DNA of 64,000 nucleotides, taken from Paraburkholderia silviterrae (GTDB taxonomy: Bacteria > Pseudomonadota > Gammaproteobacteria > Burkholderiales > Burkholderiaceae). The notes beneath the pieces were generated by a model, which saw nothing but the letters and a program-made list of their open reading frames with translations, searched no databases and was not told where the DNA came from. How positions within the stretch are numbered: position 1 is the first letter of the stretch; each line of letters opens with the position of its first letter. Positions 9,804 to 18,984 of this stretch are shown here, piece after piece. The stretch covers positions 62,001-126,000 of the forward strand of contig NZ_SMRP01000004.1 of the NCBI RefSeq assembly GCF_004353915.1, written 5' to 3'. The translations under genes and the position numbers were made by a program.

Positions 9804-10553
9804 TCAGACAGGCTTCTTGGCCAGGCCGAGGTAAGTCTCGATCACTCGTGGATTCTGCGCCAGTTCGCTCGCTGGCCCTTCCAGCGCCAGATCGCCCGTT
9901 TCGAGCACGTAGCCGTAATCGGAGATCTGCAGTGCGGCACGTGCATTCTGCTCGATCAGCAGTGTCGCCACGCCGGTCTGCCGCAGCGCGCTGATGATGT
10001 GGAAGATCTCCTTCACGATCAGCGGCGCCAGCCCGAGGCTAGGCTCGTCGAGCATCAGCAAATCCGGCTTGCCCATCAGCGTACGCCCGATCGCAAGCAT
10101 CTGGCGCTCGCCACCCGAGAGCGTGCCCGCAGCCTGGCCGCGCCGCTCCTTGAGCCGTGGAAATAGCTGAAACACGTGATCGAGCTGGTCGAGGAAATTG
10201 CGCTCACCGGCCCGCTTACGTCGATAGGCGCCGAGAACGAGGTTGTCCTCGACGGTCATCGAAGCAAACAACTCGCGCTTCTCCGGCACTAGGCACATAC
10301 CGCGCGCGACGCGCCGCTCGATGGGCAGCGTGCCGATTTCCTCGCCCAGCCAGGCAATCCGGCCACTGGCATGACCCGTAACAGGCAGCGCGCCCATGAT
10401 GGCATTGAGCAGCGTGGACTTTCCGGCGCCGTTCGGGCCGATCACGGAGACGATCTGCCCCGCGCCGACCTTGATCGCCGCCTTGTGCAGCGCCTCGATC
10501 TTGCCGTAGCGCACGGCGAGTCCGGAGACTTCGAGTACGGGTGTGCTCATCAT
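9804..10553 (-). CDS. livF: Branched-chain amino-acid type ABC transporter ATPase LivF
   Basis: Cytoplasmic ATPase of 249 residues, LivF type. Walker [14 protein letters not shown], signature [13 protein letters not shown] and Walker [14 protein letters not shown] are all canonical. The start is the ATG at 10553, which overlaps the stop of the upstream fusion gene (ATGA). A second ATG follows directly. It is the last gene of the first liv-type operon; the parS terminator follows it. Confidence 0.93.
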   Translation of the reverse strand: MMSTPVLEVSGLAVRYGKIEALHKAAIKVGAGQIVSVIGPNGAGKSTLLNAIMGALPVTGHASGRIAWLGEEIGTLPIERRVARGMCLVPEKRELFASMTVEDNLVLGAYRRKRAGERNFLDQLDHVFQLFPRLKERRGQAAGTLSGGERQMLAIGRTLMGKPDLLMLDEPSLGLAPLIVKEIFHIISALRQTGVATLLIEQNARAALQISDYGYVLETGDLALEGPASELAQNPRVIETYLGLAKKPV

Positions 10554-12337
10554 TCCACCCCGCCCAGATAAGCCTCGAGCACCGCCGGGTCCTGCTGCAC
10601 CTCTTCCGGCAATCCTTCCGCGATCCGCGTGCCGAATTCCATCACGACCAGGCGGTCGGTGAGATTCATCACGAAGTCCATGTCGTGTTCGACCAGCAGC
10701 ACGCTCATCCCCTCCTCTCTCAGCCTGCGCAGCAAGCCGGCCAACTGTTGTTTCTCCTGGTAACGCAGGCCGGCAGCAGGCTCGTCGAGCAACAGCAGCG
10801 TCGGGTCGCAGCAAAGCGCCCGCGCAATTTCCAGAATGCGTTGCTGTCCGAGCGCGAGACTGCCGGCCTCGTCGTACATGTGCTGCTCGAGGCCAACGCG
10901 GCGAAGCTGTTTGGCGGCCTCGCTCATCAGACGGCCCTCCTCCGCCGCGTTGAGCTTCACGACGCTGCGCAGCACGCCCGAATGGCCACGCAGATGCGCG
11001 CCGATCGCGACGTTTTCCAGCACGGTCATCGTCGGCAGCAGCTTGACGTGCTGGAACGTCCGTCCGATGCCGCGCGCGACGATTTCACGTGAAGTCAGGC
11101 GGTCGATGCGCTCGCCGCGGAACGTGATTGCGCCACTAGTCGGCTGCAGCACACCCGTCACGAGGTTGAACGTCGTCGACTTGCCCGCGCCGTTCGGGCC
11201 GATCAAGCCAATGATCTGCCCCGCCCTCACCTCGAAGCTCACGTCGTTGACCGCCACGAGCCCGCCAAACTGCTTGCGCGCCTTGTCGACGGTCAGCAGC
11301 AATTCGCCCGTTGCCGGCTTGCTGCGCTGCGGCAAAGGCTCGGCGTGCTCGGGCACGTGAGCCTGTGGCCCGCGTGGAAAGAAGCGCGCCACGAACGGCC
11401 ACACGCCGCGACGGGCGTATTGCAGCAGCAGGACCATCAAAATGCCGAACACGATGATCTCGAAATTGCCGTTCTCGCCCAGCAGCTTCGGCAGTAGCGT
11501 CTGCAGCCAATCTTGCAGAACGGTGAGGATCGCCGCGCCCAGCACCGCGCCCCAGACATGCGCCACGCCGCCCACCACGGCCATGAACAGGTATTCGATC
11601 CCGTGGTTCAGGCCGAACGGCGTGGGGTTCACCGCGCGCTGCAGATGGGCGTAGAGGAAGCCCGACACCGCCGCGAGCACAGCCGCGTAGACGAAGATCA
11701 CGACGCGCATCCATGCCGTGTTCACGCCCATCGCCTCGGCCATCTGGCCGCCGCCGCGCAGCGCGCGGATTGCGCGGCCCGTGCGGCTATTAAGCAGATT
11801 CTGAACGGAGACGACCGAGGCCAGCACGACCACCCAGATCAAGTAATAAATATGGCGCCCCGACTCGAGGTCGATGCCGAGCACGTTGAGGACCGGGATG
11901 CCGTTGATCCCGTCGTACTTGCCCAGCATGTCGAGATTGCCGAACAGGAAGAACAGCGCGAGTCCCCAGGCGATGGTGCCGAGCGGCAGGAAATGCCCGG
12001 AGAGCCGCATGGTGACGAGCCCCAGCACGAGCGCAACGAGCGCCGTGATAACGACGCCGACAATCAACGCAAGCCACGGCGAGACGCCGTACTGGGTGGT
12101 CAGATACGCGGTCGCGTAGGCGCCGAGCCCGACGAACGCGGCCTGCCCGAAGCTCGTCATCCCGCCGATGCCGGTGAGCAGCACGAGTCCGATCGCGACG
12201 ATCGAATAGAGGCCGATGTAGTTGAGCAACGTGATCCAGTATTCGGGCACGTGCACGGGGTGCGGCAGCACCGGCAGCGCGAACATGACCACGAGGAACA
12301 ACCAGAAGAAGCGGTTATGTAGAACGAGTCGTTTCAT
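10550..12337 (-). CDS. Fused LivM permease - LivG ATPase
   Basis: A 595-residue fusion. Residues 1 to about 330 are a LivM-type permease with about nine hydrophobic segments ([36 protein letters not shown]). After a short proline-containing linker, residues from about 345 form a LivG-type ATPase with Walker [17 protein letters not shown], signature [13 protein letters not shown] and Walker [12 protein letters not shown]. No frameshift or internal stop is involved. The ATG at 12337 follows AGGAG and is 4 bases after the livH stop. Separate livM and livG are the rule, as in the second cluster of this window. Confidence 0.92.
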   Translation of the reverse strand: MKRLVLHNRFFWLFLVVMFALPVLPHPVHVPEYWITLLNYIGLYSIVAIGLVLLTGIGGMTSFGQAAFVGLGAYATAYLTTQYGVSPWLALIVGVVITALVALVLGLVTMRLSGHFLPLGTIAWGLALFFLFGNLDMLGKYDGINGIPVLNVLGIDLESGRHIYYLIWVVVLASVVSVQNLLNSRTGRAIRALRGGGQMAEAMGVNTAWMRVVIFVYAAVLAAVSGFLYAHLQRAVNPTPFGLNHGIEYLFMAVVGGVAHVWGAVLGAAILTVLQDWLQTLLPKLLGENGNFEIIVFGILMVLLLQYARRGVWPFVARFFPRGPQAHVPEHAEPLPQRSKPATGELLLTVDKARKQFGGLVAVNDVSFEVRAGQIIGLIGPNGAGKSTTFNLVTGVLQPTSGAITFRGERIDRLTSREIVARGIGRTFQHVKLLPTMTVLENVAIGAHLRGHSGVLRSVVKLNAAEEGRLMSEAAKQLRRVGLEQHMYDEAGSLALGQQRILEIARALCCDPTLLLLDEPAAGLRYQEKQQLAGLLRRLREEGMSVLLVEHDMDFVMNLTDRLVVMEFGTRIAEGLPEEVQQDPAVLEAYLGGVE

Positions 12338-12341
12338 CGCT

Positions 12342-13397
12342 TCACTCCTCTTCCTCTTCGGCATGCGGCGTGGAAAGGCTGCGCCACAGCAGCACGGGAA
12401 TGATCAGCGTGAACACGATCACTTCCTTGTAGGAGCTTGCCCAGAACGACGAGTACGACTCCAGCAGGCCCACGAGCACGGAGCCCGCAGCGGCCAGCGG
12501 ATAGCTCACCAGGCCGCCGATGATGGCGCCCACAAAGCCCTTCAGGCCGATCAGGAAGCCCGAGTCGTAGTAGATGGTGGTGAGCGGCGCCACCAGCACG
12601 CCGCACAGCGCGCCGAGTCCTGCTGCAAGCGTGAACGCGAGCCGCCCGGCCTGGGTCGTGCCAATGCCCACGAGGCGCGCGCCCAGCCGGTTCACCGAGG
12701 TCGCGCGCAGCGCCTTGCCCGAGATCGTGCGATCGAAATAGACGTACAGCACGACGATCAGCACCGCTGCGGTGCCGATCACCCAGAGGCTCTGCCCCGA
12801 GATCGAAAGGCTCCCCACGTTGAACGTGGCGTCGGTGAATGCGTTCGTGCGCGAACCTTCCGCACCGAACATCACGAGCCCGAGCCCGACCATCGCGAAG
12901 TGCACCGCAACCGCCACGATCAACAACAGGAGCGTGGTTGCCTCGGCGATGGGCTCATACGCGAGCCGATAAACGAACGGCCCCATCGGCACGACGATCG
13001 CAAGCGTGAGCGCAATCTGCACGAGCATGGGCAGTTGTTGACCGGCCAGGCCGCGCGTGAGCACATAGAGCGCAATGGGAAAGAGCAGATACCTGCTCGC
13101 GAGCGTCACGAGCGTGCGCGGCGCATGCTTGCGCCGCTCGGCATGCCGCACGAGCCCCGCCGTCTCCACGACGAAGCACGCGGCGCCCAGCGCGACGAGC
13201 AGCCAGCAGGTGGCGGGAAACTTCTGAGATTGCAGCGCGGCGAGCGTCAGCGCGCCATACGAGACGAACTCGCCCTGCGGAATGAAGATCACCCGCGTCA
13301 CGGAGAACACCAGCACCAGGGCGAGCGCGAGCAGCGCGTAGATCGCTCCGGTGGTGATGCCGTCCTGCGCGAGGATCGCGGCGATCGATAAATCCAT
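12342..13397 (-). CDS. livH: Branched-chain amino-acid type ABC permease LivH
   Basis: Permease of 351 residues with about nine hydrophobic segments and the LivH signature SVTRVIFIPQGEFVSYGALT near the N-terminus. The ATG at 13397 (MDLSIAAILAQDG) is preceded by AGAGGGG. The protein ends with five glutamates. It pairs with the permease half of the following fusion protein in the membrane. The 246-base space upstream, after the binding-protein gene, contains two strong hairpins. Confidence 0.92.
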   Translation of the reverse strand: MDLSIAAILAQDGITTGAIYALLALALVLVFSVTRVIFIPQGEFVSYGALTLAALQSQKFPATCWLLVALGAACFVVETAGLVRHAERRKHAPRTLVTLASRYLLFPIALYVLTRGLAGQQLPMLVQIALTLAIVVPMGPFVYRLAYEPIAEATTLLLLIVAVAVHFAMVGLGLVMFGAEGSRTNAFTDATFNVGSLSISGQSLWVIGTAAVLIVVLYVYFDRTISGKALRATSVNRLGARLVGIGTTQAGRLAFTLAAGLGALCGVLVAPLTTIYYDSGFLIGLKGFVGAIIGGLVSYPLAAAGSVLVGLLESYSSFWASSYKEVIVFTLIIPVLLWRSLSTPHAEEEEE

Positions 13398-13462
13398 AAC
13401 CCCTCTTTCTGTAGCGCGTGAAACCAGGTACGTCGGAAAAGATGGCGATGCGGGAAAAACGT

Positions 13463-13489
13463 GCGGCGCAGCTGCACAGGCTGCGCCGC
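13463..13489 (-). promoter_or_regulatory. GC-rich hairpin between binding-protein gene and livH (1)
   Basis: Perfect 10-base-pair stem GCGGCGCAGC/GCTGCGCCGC (13463-13472, 13480-13489) with a 7-base loop. It lies 66 to 92 bases upstream of the livH start and has no T-run. Such elements behind a binding-protein gene commonly stabilise its message or reduce read-through into the permease genes. Confidence 0.6.
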
Positions 13490-13510
13490 GTTCAAGGATG
13501 CTCTGCGGGA

Positions 13511-13534
13511 GCGCACCGCGAGGCCGCGGTGCGC
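13511..13534 (-). promoter_or_regulatory. GC-rich hairpin between binding-protein gene and livH (2)
   Basis: Perfect 9-base-pair stem GCGCACCGC/GCGGTGCGC (13511-13519, 13526-13534) with a 6-base loop, 21 bases from the first hairpin. The pair is probably one mRNA-processing or attenuation region. Confidence 0.55.
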
Positions 13535-13643
13535 GGCCATTGTCAGTGGCCGAAATGAAGTGTGAGTGTTGCGAGCATTGCGCGTGTTTCACGTAACACT
13601 GCGCGCCCGCGCAGCATCACGCCATCGCGTTGCTACGCCCTCG

Positions 13644-14813
13644 TCACTCGCTCTGCAGCTTCCACTTGCCGTTGACCACCTCCACGATCACGCGGGCGCG
13701 GTCGTCGAGGCCGTTGTGATCGGTGGGCGTGGTGTTCATGATGCCGTGCGAAAGCGGCAGCTCCTTGACGTTCTCGAGCGCGTCGCGCAGCGCCACGCGG
13801 AACGCCTCGGTACCGGGCTGAGCCGTCTTGAGCGCGACCGGAATCGCGCGCTGGAGCATCTGGCCCGCGTCCCAGGCATGGCCGCCGAAGGTCGCCACGG
13901 AGCCTGCGCCGTAGGCCTTCTCGTACGCCGCCTTATAAGCGAGCGACGACTGCTTCACCGGGTTCGAGTCGGGCAGCTGATCGGCGACGAGAATCGGGCC
14001 GGCGGGCAGGATCTCGCCTTCGCAGTCCTTGCCGCACACGCGCAGGAAGTCGTTGTTCGCCACGCCGTGCGTCTGATAGATCTTGCCCTTGTAGCCGCGA
14101 TCCTTGAGCGTGGTCGCGGGCAGCGCCGCGGGCGTGCCGGAACCTGCGATCAGCACGGCATCGGGGTTCGCCGACATCAGCTTGAGCGCCTGGCCCGTGA
14201 CCGACGAATCCGTGCGGTTATAGCGTTCGTTCGCGACGATCTTGAGGTTGTGCTTCGCGGCCGCCGCGCTGAACTCCTTGAACCAGCTGTCGCCATAGGC
14301 ATCCGTGAAGCCGATGAAGCCCACCGTCTTCACGCCGTGCTTCTCCATATAACCCGCGAGCGCGTCGGCCATCAGGCTGTCGTTCTGCGGCGTCTTGAAG
14401 GCCCATTTGCGCTTGTCGTCCATCGGATGCACGATGGCCGCCGACGCCGCGAGCGAGATCATTGGCGTCTTGCCTTGCGCGACGACGTCGAGCATCGCCA
14501 GCGAATTGGGCGTCACCGACGAGCCGATGATCGCATCCACGTGATCCTCGTCGATCAGCTTGTGGGTGTTCTGCACGGCCTTGCTCGTGTCGGAGGCGTC
14601 GTCGAGCACGATGTACTGCACGCTCTTGCCCGCGATCTCCTTGGGCAGCAGCGCGATGGTGTTCTTCTCCGGAATGCCGAGCGATGCAGCCGGCCCCGTC
14701 GCCGAAAGCGTCACGCCGATCTTCACCTGCGCGGCGGCCATGCCGGCCACGCCCATTAGCGCCGCTGCGAGTCCGGCGCTAATCGACCTCAAAACCCACT
14801 TCTTCGTTTTCAT
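13644..14813 (-). CDS. Periplasmic branched-chain amino-acid type binding protein (copy B)
   Basis: Extracytoplasmic binding protein of 389 residues, Periplas_BP_6 type. The signal peptide covers about residues 1-28 (MKTKKWVLRSISAGLAAALM, then a G/A-rich stretch ending AAA), and the mature part opens VKIGVTLSATGPAASLGIPE. The nearest relative is its upstream neighbour at 15130-16296, with which it shares most residues. Two cysteines lie close together (VCGKDCEG). The ATG at 14813 gives the only sensible signal peptide. The ligand cannot be told from sequence. Confidence 0.92.
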   Translation of the reverse strand: MKTKKWVLRSISAGLAAALMGVAGMAAAQVKIGVTLSATGPAASLGIPEKNTIALLPKEIAGKSVQYIVLDDASDTSKAVQNTHKLIDEDHVDAIIGSSVTPNSLAMLDVVAQGKTPMISLAASAAIVHPMDDKRKWAFKTPQNDSLMADALAGYMEKHGVKTVGFIGFTDAYGDSWFKEFSAAAAKHNLKIVANERYNRTDSSVTGQALKLMSANPDAVLIAGSGTPAALPATTLKDRGYKGKIYQTHGVANNDFLRVCGKDCEGEILPAGPILVADQLPDSNPVKQSSLAYKAAYEKAYGAGSVATFGGHAWDAGQMLQRAIPVALKTAQPGTEAFRVALRDALENVKELPLSHGIMNTTPTDHNGLDDRARVIVEVVNGKWKLQSE

Positions 14814-15129
14814 TGCGCGTCTCCAAGCCCTTTGCCTGCGTGTTATCGAGTCATCCCGCACCGATTGCTACGATCTTCGTAAAACCGGCGCTGGCCTCTG
14901 AGTGTAGTAATCGGGATCGCGCGTGTGATGCATGGTTTTCCCTGCCCGCAGCGCAGCACTTGCCGCCGCGCGCACGGTGCGCGTTCCGTTTTGTCGACTG
15001 CTCCCCTGCCCTGCTTTGTGCCCGTGCCGTGCTGCACAGCGTCGTTGCATCGGCAACAAAAAAGGCACCTCGTTCGAGCGTGCCTTTCTTGGTCCCTTGC
15101 TTGATGTGCTTGCGCGTTCCTCGTGAAAC
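14814..15129. other. Spacer between two binding-protein genes
   Basis: A 316-base gap with no gene. It contains the terminator of the upstream copy (15058-15087) and then presumably a separate promoter for copy B. I could not point to convincing -35/-10 boxes. Confidence 0.5.
15058..15087 (-). terminator. Rho-independent terminator after binding-protein copy A
   Basis: Stem AAAGGCAC/GTGCCTTT (15061-15068, 15080-15087) extended inward by CTC/GAG. On the minus strand the stem runs into six T residues (A-run 15058-15063). It is 43 bases downstream of the copy A stop, so copy A is probably made mainly as a single-gene message. Confidence 0.75.
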
Positions 15130-16296
15130 TCAGTCGCCGGCCCGCTTCCACTTGCCGCCGGTAATCTGCACCATCACGCGCGCGCGCTGATCGAGGCCCG
15201 CGTGATCGGTCGCGCTCATGTCGAAGATGCCATGCGCGCCCGCGACGTCGTGCGAGTCTTCAAGCGCTTTGCGCAGCGCCTCGCGAAACGCCTTCGTGCC
15301 GGGCTGGCCCGCCTTCAGTGCGACCGGAATCGCGTGCTGTAGCAGCAGACCCGCGTCCCACGCATGGCCACCGAACGTCGAGATCGAGCCTGCGCCCCAG
15401 GCCTTTTCGTAGGCCGCCGTGTACGCGAGCGCCGATTGCTTGACGGGGTTCGTGGCCGGCAACTGGTCGGCCACGAGCAGCGGGCCGGCAGGCAGATACG
15501 TGCCCTCGCAATCCTTGCCGCAGACGCGCAGGAAGTCGTTGTTCGCCACGCCATGCGTCTGATAGATCTTGCCCGCGTAGCCACGCTCCTTGAGCGTCTT
15601 CTGCGGCAGCGCGGCCGGCGTACCCGCGCCGGCGATCAGCACGGCGTCGGGATGCTGCGAGATCATCTTGAGCACCTGGCCCGTGACGGAAGCATCGTTG
15701 CGCGCAAAGCGCTCGCTCGCCACGACCTTGATGTTCTGCTTCGCGGCCGCCGCGCCGAACGCCTTGTACCAGCTCTCGCCGTAGGCATCCGAGAAGCCGA
15801 TGAAGGCCACCGTCTTCACGCCGTGCGCAGCCATGTGGTGCGCGATGGCGCCGGCCATCAGCTGATCGTTTTGCGGCGTCTTGAAGACCCAGGCGCGCTT
15901 CGCGTCCATCGGCTCGACGATCGAGGCCGCAGCGGCCATGGAGATCATCGGCGTGGCCGTTTCGGCGGCGACGTCGATCATCGCGAGCGAATTCGGCACC
16001 ACGGTCGAGCCGATCAGCGCGTCCACGTGATCCTCGCTCGTAAGCTTGCGCGCGTTCTTCACGGCCTGGGTGGAATCGGTGGCGTCGTCGAGCACGATGT
16101 AATCGATTTTCTGACCCGCAATTTCCTTCGGCAACAACCCGATGGTGTTTCTTTCGGGAATCCCCAGCGAGGCGGCGGGCCCGGTGGCTGACAGCGTCAC
16201 GCCGATCTTCACGTCCGCCTGCGCCGCACCTGCTGTCGCCGCGAGCACCCCGGTCGCGACGCACGCCGCGCTCATCCAACGCCAAACCAACTGCAT
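15130..16296 (-). CDS. Periplasmic branched-chain amino-acid type binding protein (copy A)
   Basis: Paralogue of copy B, 388 residues. The signal peptide is about residues 1-27 (MQLVWRWMSAACVATGVLAA, ending AQA), and the mature part begins DVKIGVTLSATGPAASLGIPE. The ATG at 16296 is preceded by GGAGTGGAG. The long identical stretches shared with copy B point to a tandem duplication. Each may supply the same membrane complex with a different ligand range, as with LivJ and LivK; this is inferred from the family. Confidence 0.92.
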   Translation of the reverse strand: MQLVWRWMSAACVATGVLAATAGAAQADVKIGVTLSATGPAASLGIPERNTIGLLPKEIAGQKIDYIVLDDATDSTQAVKNARKLTSEDHVDALIGSTVVPNSLAMIDVAAETATPMISMAAAASIVEPMDAKRAWVFKTPQNDQLMAGAIAHHMAAHGVKTVAFIGFSDAYGESWYKAFGAAAAKQNIKVVASERFARNDASVTGQVLKMISQHPDAVLIAGAGTPAALPQKTLKERGYAGKIYQTHGVANNDFLRVCGKDCEGTYLPAGPLLVADQLPATNPVKQSALAYTAAYEKAWGAGSISTFGGHAWDAGLLLQHAIPVALKAGQPGTKAFREALRKALEDSHDVAGAHGIFDMSATDHAGLDQRARVMVQITGGKWKRAGD

Positions 16297-16454
16297 CTCC
16301 ACTCCTTCGATAATCGTTTTCTTTATTGCCGCGGATTTTCGGTGCTTCCGGATTTCAATACGGCAGCGCCCGCGTACCCATGCGCGATGCGCTGGCCCGC
16401 AAATTGGGAAGCCACGCCAGCAGATAATGCTGACCGCATGGTCGGTGAATGGCG

Positions 16455-16484
16455 AGTGTAACGGAGTGATGTTTGGCGCGGCAA
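16455..16484 (-). promoter_or_regulatory. Possible promoter of binding-protein copy A
   Basis: Minus-strand -35 TTGCCG (16484-16479), an 18-base spacer and -10 TACACT (16460-16455), about 160 bases upstream of the ATG. Each box matches consensus at four of six positions. Confidence 0.4.
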
Positions 16485-16753
16485 GCGCTTTCCAATCGCT
16501 TACAACACGAATGCAACGCACGTGCAAAGCCGCGTGCAATGCGTAACGCGCAGAGCCATGTGAGGCGGGCGTTTCGTGCTCTGCGGAGAATTTTGCGTAA
16601 TTCGAAGAGAGGAAAAACTCGCGCGGAAGTGCCGATTATTGGCGACCGGCGGGCAGATGCCAGGCAGACGTAATGCGAGTGGAAAAAGAAACAGCGGAGG
16701 GGGAAAAGATAATCGGGAGAACGAGGCGTGTGCATCTCACAAAACTAACGCAC

Positions 16754-16792
16754 AAATTAAAAGCGCTGTTGGACTCTCATCCAACAGCGCTT
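16754..16792 (-). terminator. Rho-independent terminator of the second liv cluster
   Basis: Perfect stem AAGCGCTGTTGGA/TCCAACAGCGCTT (16761-16773, 16780-16792), 6-base loop CTCTCA. On the minus strand it runs into TTTTAATTTG. It is about 205 bases downstream of the livM stop. Confidence 0.75.
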
Positions 16793-16997
16793 CCTTATCC
16801 GGGCACTTTGTGCCTCAGTTGTCTCCTCGTTCTCCACCTGCAAATTCGGTGCATCAGAACTAAGCGAAACTTTAAACTTCCGCTCCCTTACGGGCAACTA
16901 GCATTTACCCTAGTGGTGCAGTGCGGCACCCAAATGGGGCGCTTCAACGCCCATTGTCTCACCGACTGCAACAAAAGACCACGCGCACCGCCCCTCT

Positions 16998-17969
16998 TCA
17001 AGCGCGCAGCGGCCGAACACGCGAGACGATCTCGCCAACGATGCCGCGCCGGAACGCCAGCACGCAGGCAATGAAGATGAGGCCGGTGACGATCGTTGCG
17101 GACTCGCCGAGCGAGCGGAACCAGTCCACGCCCGTCAGATGGGCGAGCGCCGTGCCGATATCGCCGAGCCGGTCTTCGAGCGCCACGATCAGCGCCGCGC
17201 CCAGCAGCGGCCCGAACAGCGTGCCCATGCCACCCACGAGCGTCATCAGGATCACGAGGCCGGACATGGTCCAGTAGGCGTCGCCGAGCGTCTCGAAACC
17301 GAGCACGAGCACCTTGAGCGACCCGGCGAGACCCGCGAGCCCCGCCGAGAGCACGAACGCGAGCAGCTTGAAGCGGTCGGTGTCGTAGCCGAGCGAAATG
17401 GCGCGCGGCTCGTTCTCCTTGATCGCGCCCAGTACCTGCCCGAACGGCGAATGCACGATCCGCACGATCAACAGGAACGCGAGCACCATCACCACGAGCA
17501 CGACGTAATACAGCGCGAGATCGGAGTCGAGCGAGATGAGCCCGAACAGCTTGCCGCGCGGCACGCCCTGCAAGCCATCCTCGCCGTGCGTGAAGGGCGC
17601 CTGCAGAAACACGAAGTACACCATCTGCGCGAGCGCGAGCGTGACCATCGCGAAGTAGATCCCCTGGCGGCGGATCGCGAACATGCCCACGATCGCCCCC
17701 AGCAGCGTGGCGGCAGCCGTGCCGGCCAGCACGCCCAGCTCGGGCGTGAAGCCGAGCGACTGGATCGCGTAGCCGGTGGTATAGCCCGCCGACGCGAGGA
17801 ACATCGCATGCCCGAACGAAAGCAGGCCCGTGTAGCCGATCAGCAGATTGAACGCGGCGGCGAACAGCGCGAAGCACAGCACCTTCATCACGAAGAGCGG
17901 ATACGCGCCAATGAAAGGCGCCGCGATCAGACCGATCAGCAGCAGGCCATAGAGCAATTTTCTTTGCAT
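16998..17969 (-). CDS. livM: Branched-chain amino-acid type ABC permease LivM (second cluster)
   Basis: Permease of 323 residues with about nine hydrophobic segments. It carries the LivM-type motif FNLLIGYTGLLSFGHAMFLA at residues 39-58 and, further on, GLVILMTLVGGMGTLFGPLLG. The ATG at 17969 shares one base with the livH stop (TGATG), indicating coupled translation. It is the last gene of the cluster livG-F-K-H-M. Confidence 0.92.
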   Translation of the reverse strand: MQRKLLYGLLLIGLIAAPFIGAYPLFVMKVLCFALFAAAFNLLIGYTGLLSFGHAMFLASAGYTTGYAIQSLGFTPELGVLAGTAAATLLGAIVGMFAIRRQGIYFAMVTLALAQMVYFVFLQAPFTHGEDGLQGVPRGKLFGLISLDSDLALYYVVLVVMVLAFLLIVRIVHSPFGQVLGAIKENEPRAISLGYDTDRFKLLAFVLSAGLAGLAGSLKVLVLGFETLGDAYWTMSGLVILMTLVGGMGTLFGPLLGAALIVALEDRLGDIGTALAHLTGVDWFRSLGESATIVTGLIFIACVLAFRRGIVGEIVSRVRPLRA

Positions 17970-18865
17970 CACCGTTCCTTGCCGAAGAGGCCAGCGGGGC
18001 GAATCAGCAGCACGATCGCCATGATCACGAACACCACGGTCGCGGAAGCCTCGGGCCAGAACACGCGCGTGAAGCCTTCGATCACGCCGAGCAAGAGGCC
18101 CGTGATGATCGACCCCATGATCGAGCCCATCCCGCCGATCACGACCACGGCGAACACCGTGATGATCATCGACTGGCCCATGAGCGGCGAGACCTGGATG
18201 ACCGGCGCGGCCAGCACGCCCGCGAACGCGGCGAGCGCGACGCCGAAGCCGTAGGTGAGCGTGATCATGAGCGGCACGTTGATGCCGAACGCCTCGACGA
18301 GCTTGGGATTTTCCGTGCCCGCGCGCAGATAGGCGCCAAGGCGCGTCTTCTCGATCACGAACCACGTGGCGAAGCACACGGCAAGCGAGGCGACCACGAC
18401 CCACGCCCGATAGTTGGGCAGATACATGAAGCCGAGATTGGTCGCGCCCGAAAGCGCGTCGGGCACGTCGTACGGCTGCCCGGAAGAGCCGTAGATGGAG
18501 CGGAACACCCCTTCCAGCACGAGCGTGAGCCCGAAGGTCAGCAGGAGTCCGTACAAATGATCGAGCCGGTAGATCCAGCGCAGCATCGTGCGCTCGATCA
18601 CCATGCCCACCAGTCCCACCACGAGGGGCGCGACGAAGATCATCACCCAGTACGGCAGGTTGAAGTAAGCGAGCCCCATCCACGTGAGCATCGCGCCCAG
18701 CATGAACAACGCGCCGTGCGTGAAATTGATCACGTTGAGCATGCCGAAAATCACCGCGAGGCCCAAGCTCAGGATCGCATAGAACGAACCGTTCACGAGC
18801 CCGAGCAACAACTGGCTCAGCATTGCCGGAAGCGGAATGCCAAAGATCGTCATGAAAGCCGCCAT
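17969..18865 (-). CDS. livH: Branched-chain amino-acid type ABC permease LivH (second cluster)
   Basis: Permease of 298 residues with about eight hydrophobic segments and the signature LGLAVIFGMLNVINFTHGAL near residue 38. Two start codons are possible, ATG at 18865 and ATG at 18853; neither has a strong ribosome-binding site. A TTG further upstream is unlikely. It follows the binding-protein gene after about 120 bases. Confidence 0.9.
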   Translation of the reverse strand: MAAFMTIFGIPLPAMLSQLLLGLVNGSFYAILSLGLAVIFGMLNVINFTHGALFMLGAMLTWMGLAYFNLPYWVMIFVAPLVVGLVGMVIERTMLRWIYRLDHLYGLLLTFGLTLVLEGVFRSIYGSSGQPYDVPDALSGATNLGFMYLPNYRAWVVVASLAVCFATWFVIEKTRLGAYLRAGTENPKLVEAFGINVPLMITLTYGFGVALAAFAGVLAAPVIQVSPLMGQSMIITVFAVVVIGGMGSIMGSIITGLLLGVIEGFTRVFWPEASATVVFVIMAIVLLIRPAGLFGKER

Positions 18866-18984
18866 GAATGCCAACAACGGTTACGCACACACGCGGCACG
18901 CAACGCGGGCTCCTCGCCGCGCCGCGTGCCGCCTGCCTGACACACAGCCATCACACCCTTCAGAACCGCCCAACCTCAGGGCGC

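Larger units (their letters stand above)
16297..16997. other. Intergenic region between the two liv-type clusters
   Basis: About 700 bases without a supported gene. It holds the promoter candidate of copy A (16455-16484) and the terminator of the second liv cluster (16754-16792). A weaker hairpin AATGGGgCG/CGCCCATT lies at 16933-16955. The middle part (16500-16740) has short open frames with no recognisable product. Confidence 0.6.

Noticed and set aside
11081..11096. parS-like core TTTCACGTGAA in the livM-G fusion gene
   Set aside because: Only the core matches; five of 16 positions differ from parS.
13585..13599. parS-like TGTTTCACGTAACAC
   Set aside because: Two bases are missing from the right half compared with parS, so the dyad is broken. 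It may be a decayed site; I do not call it functional.
15112..15130. Half-match to parS (CTCGTGAAAC) near the end of a binding-protein gene
   Set aside because: The left half is poor, with four mismatches overall.
16998..18899. Single 633-codon frame covering livM and the antiframe of livH
   Set aside because: Its first half is a shadow of livH; the real LivM starts at the ATG at 17969.
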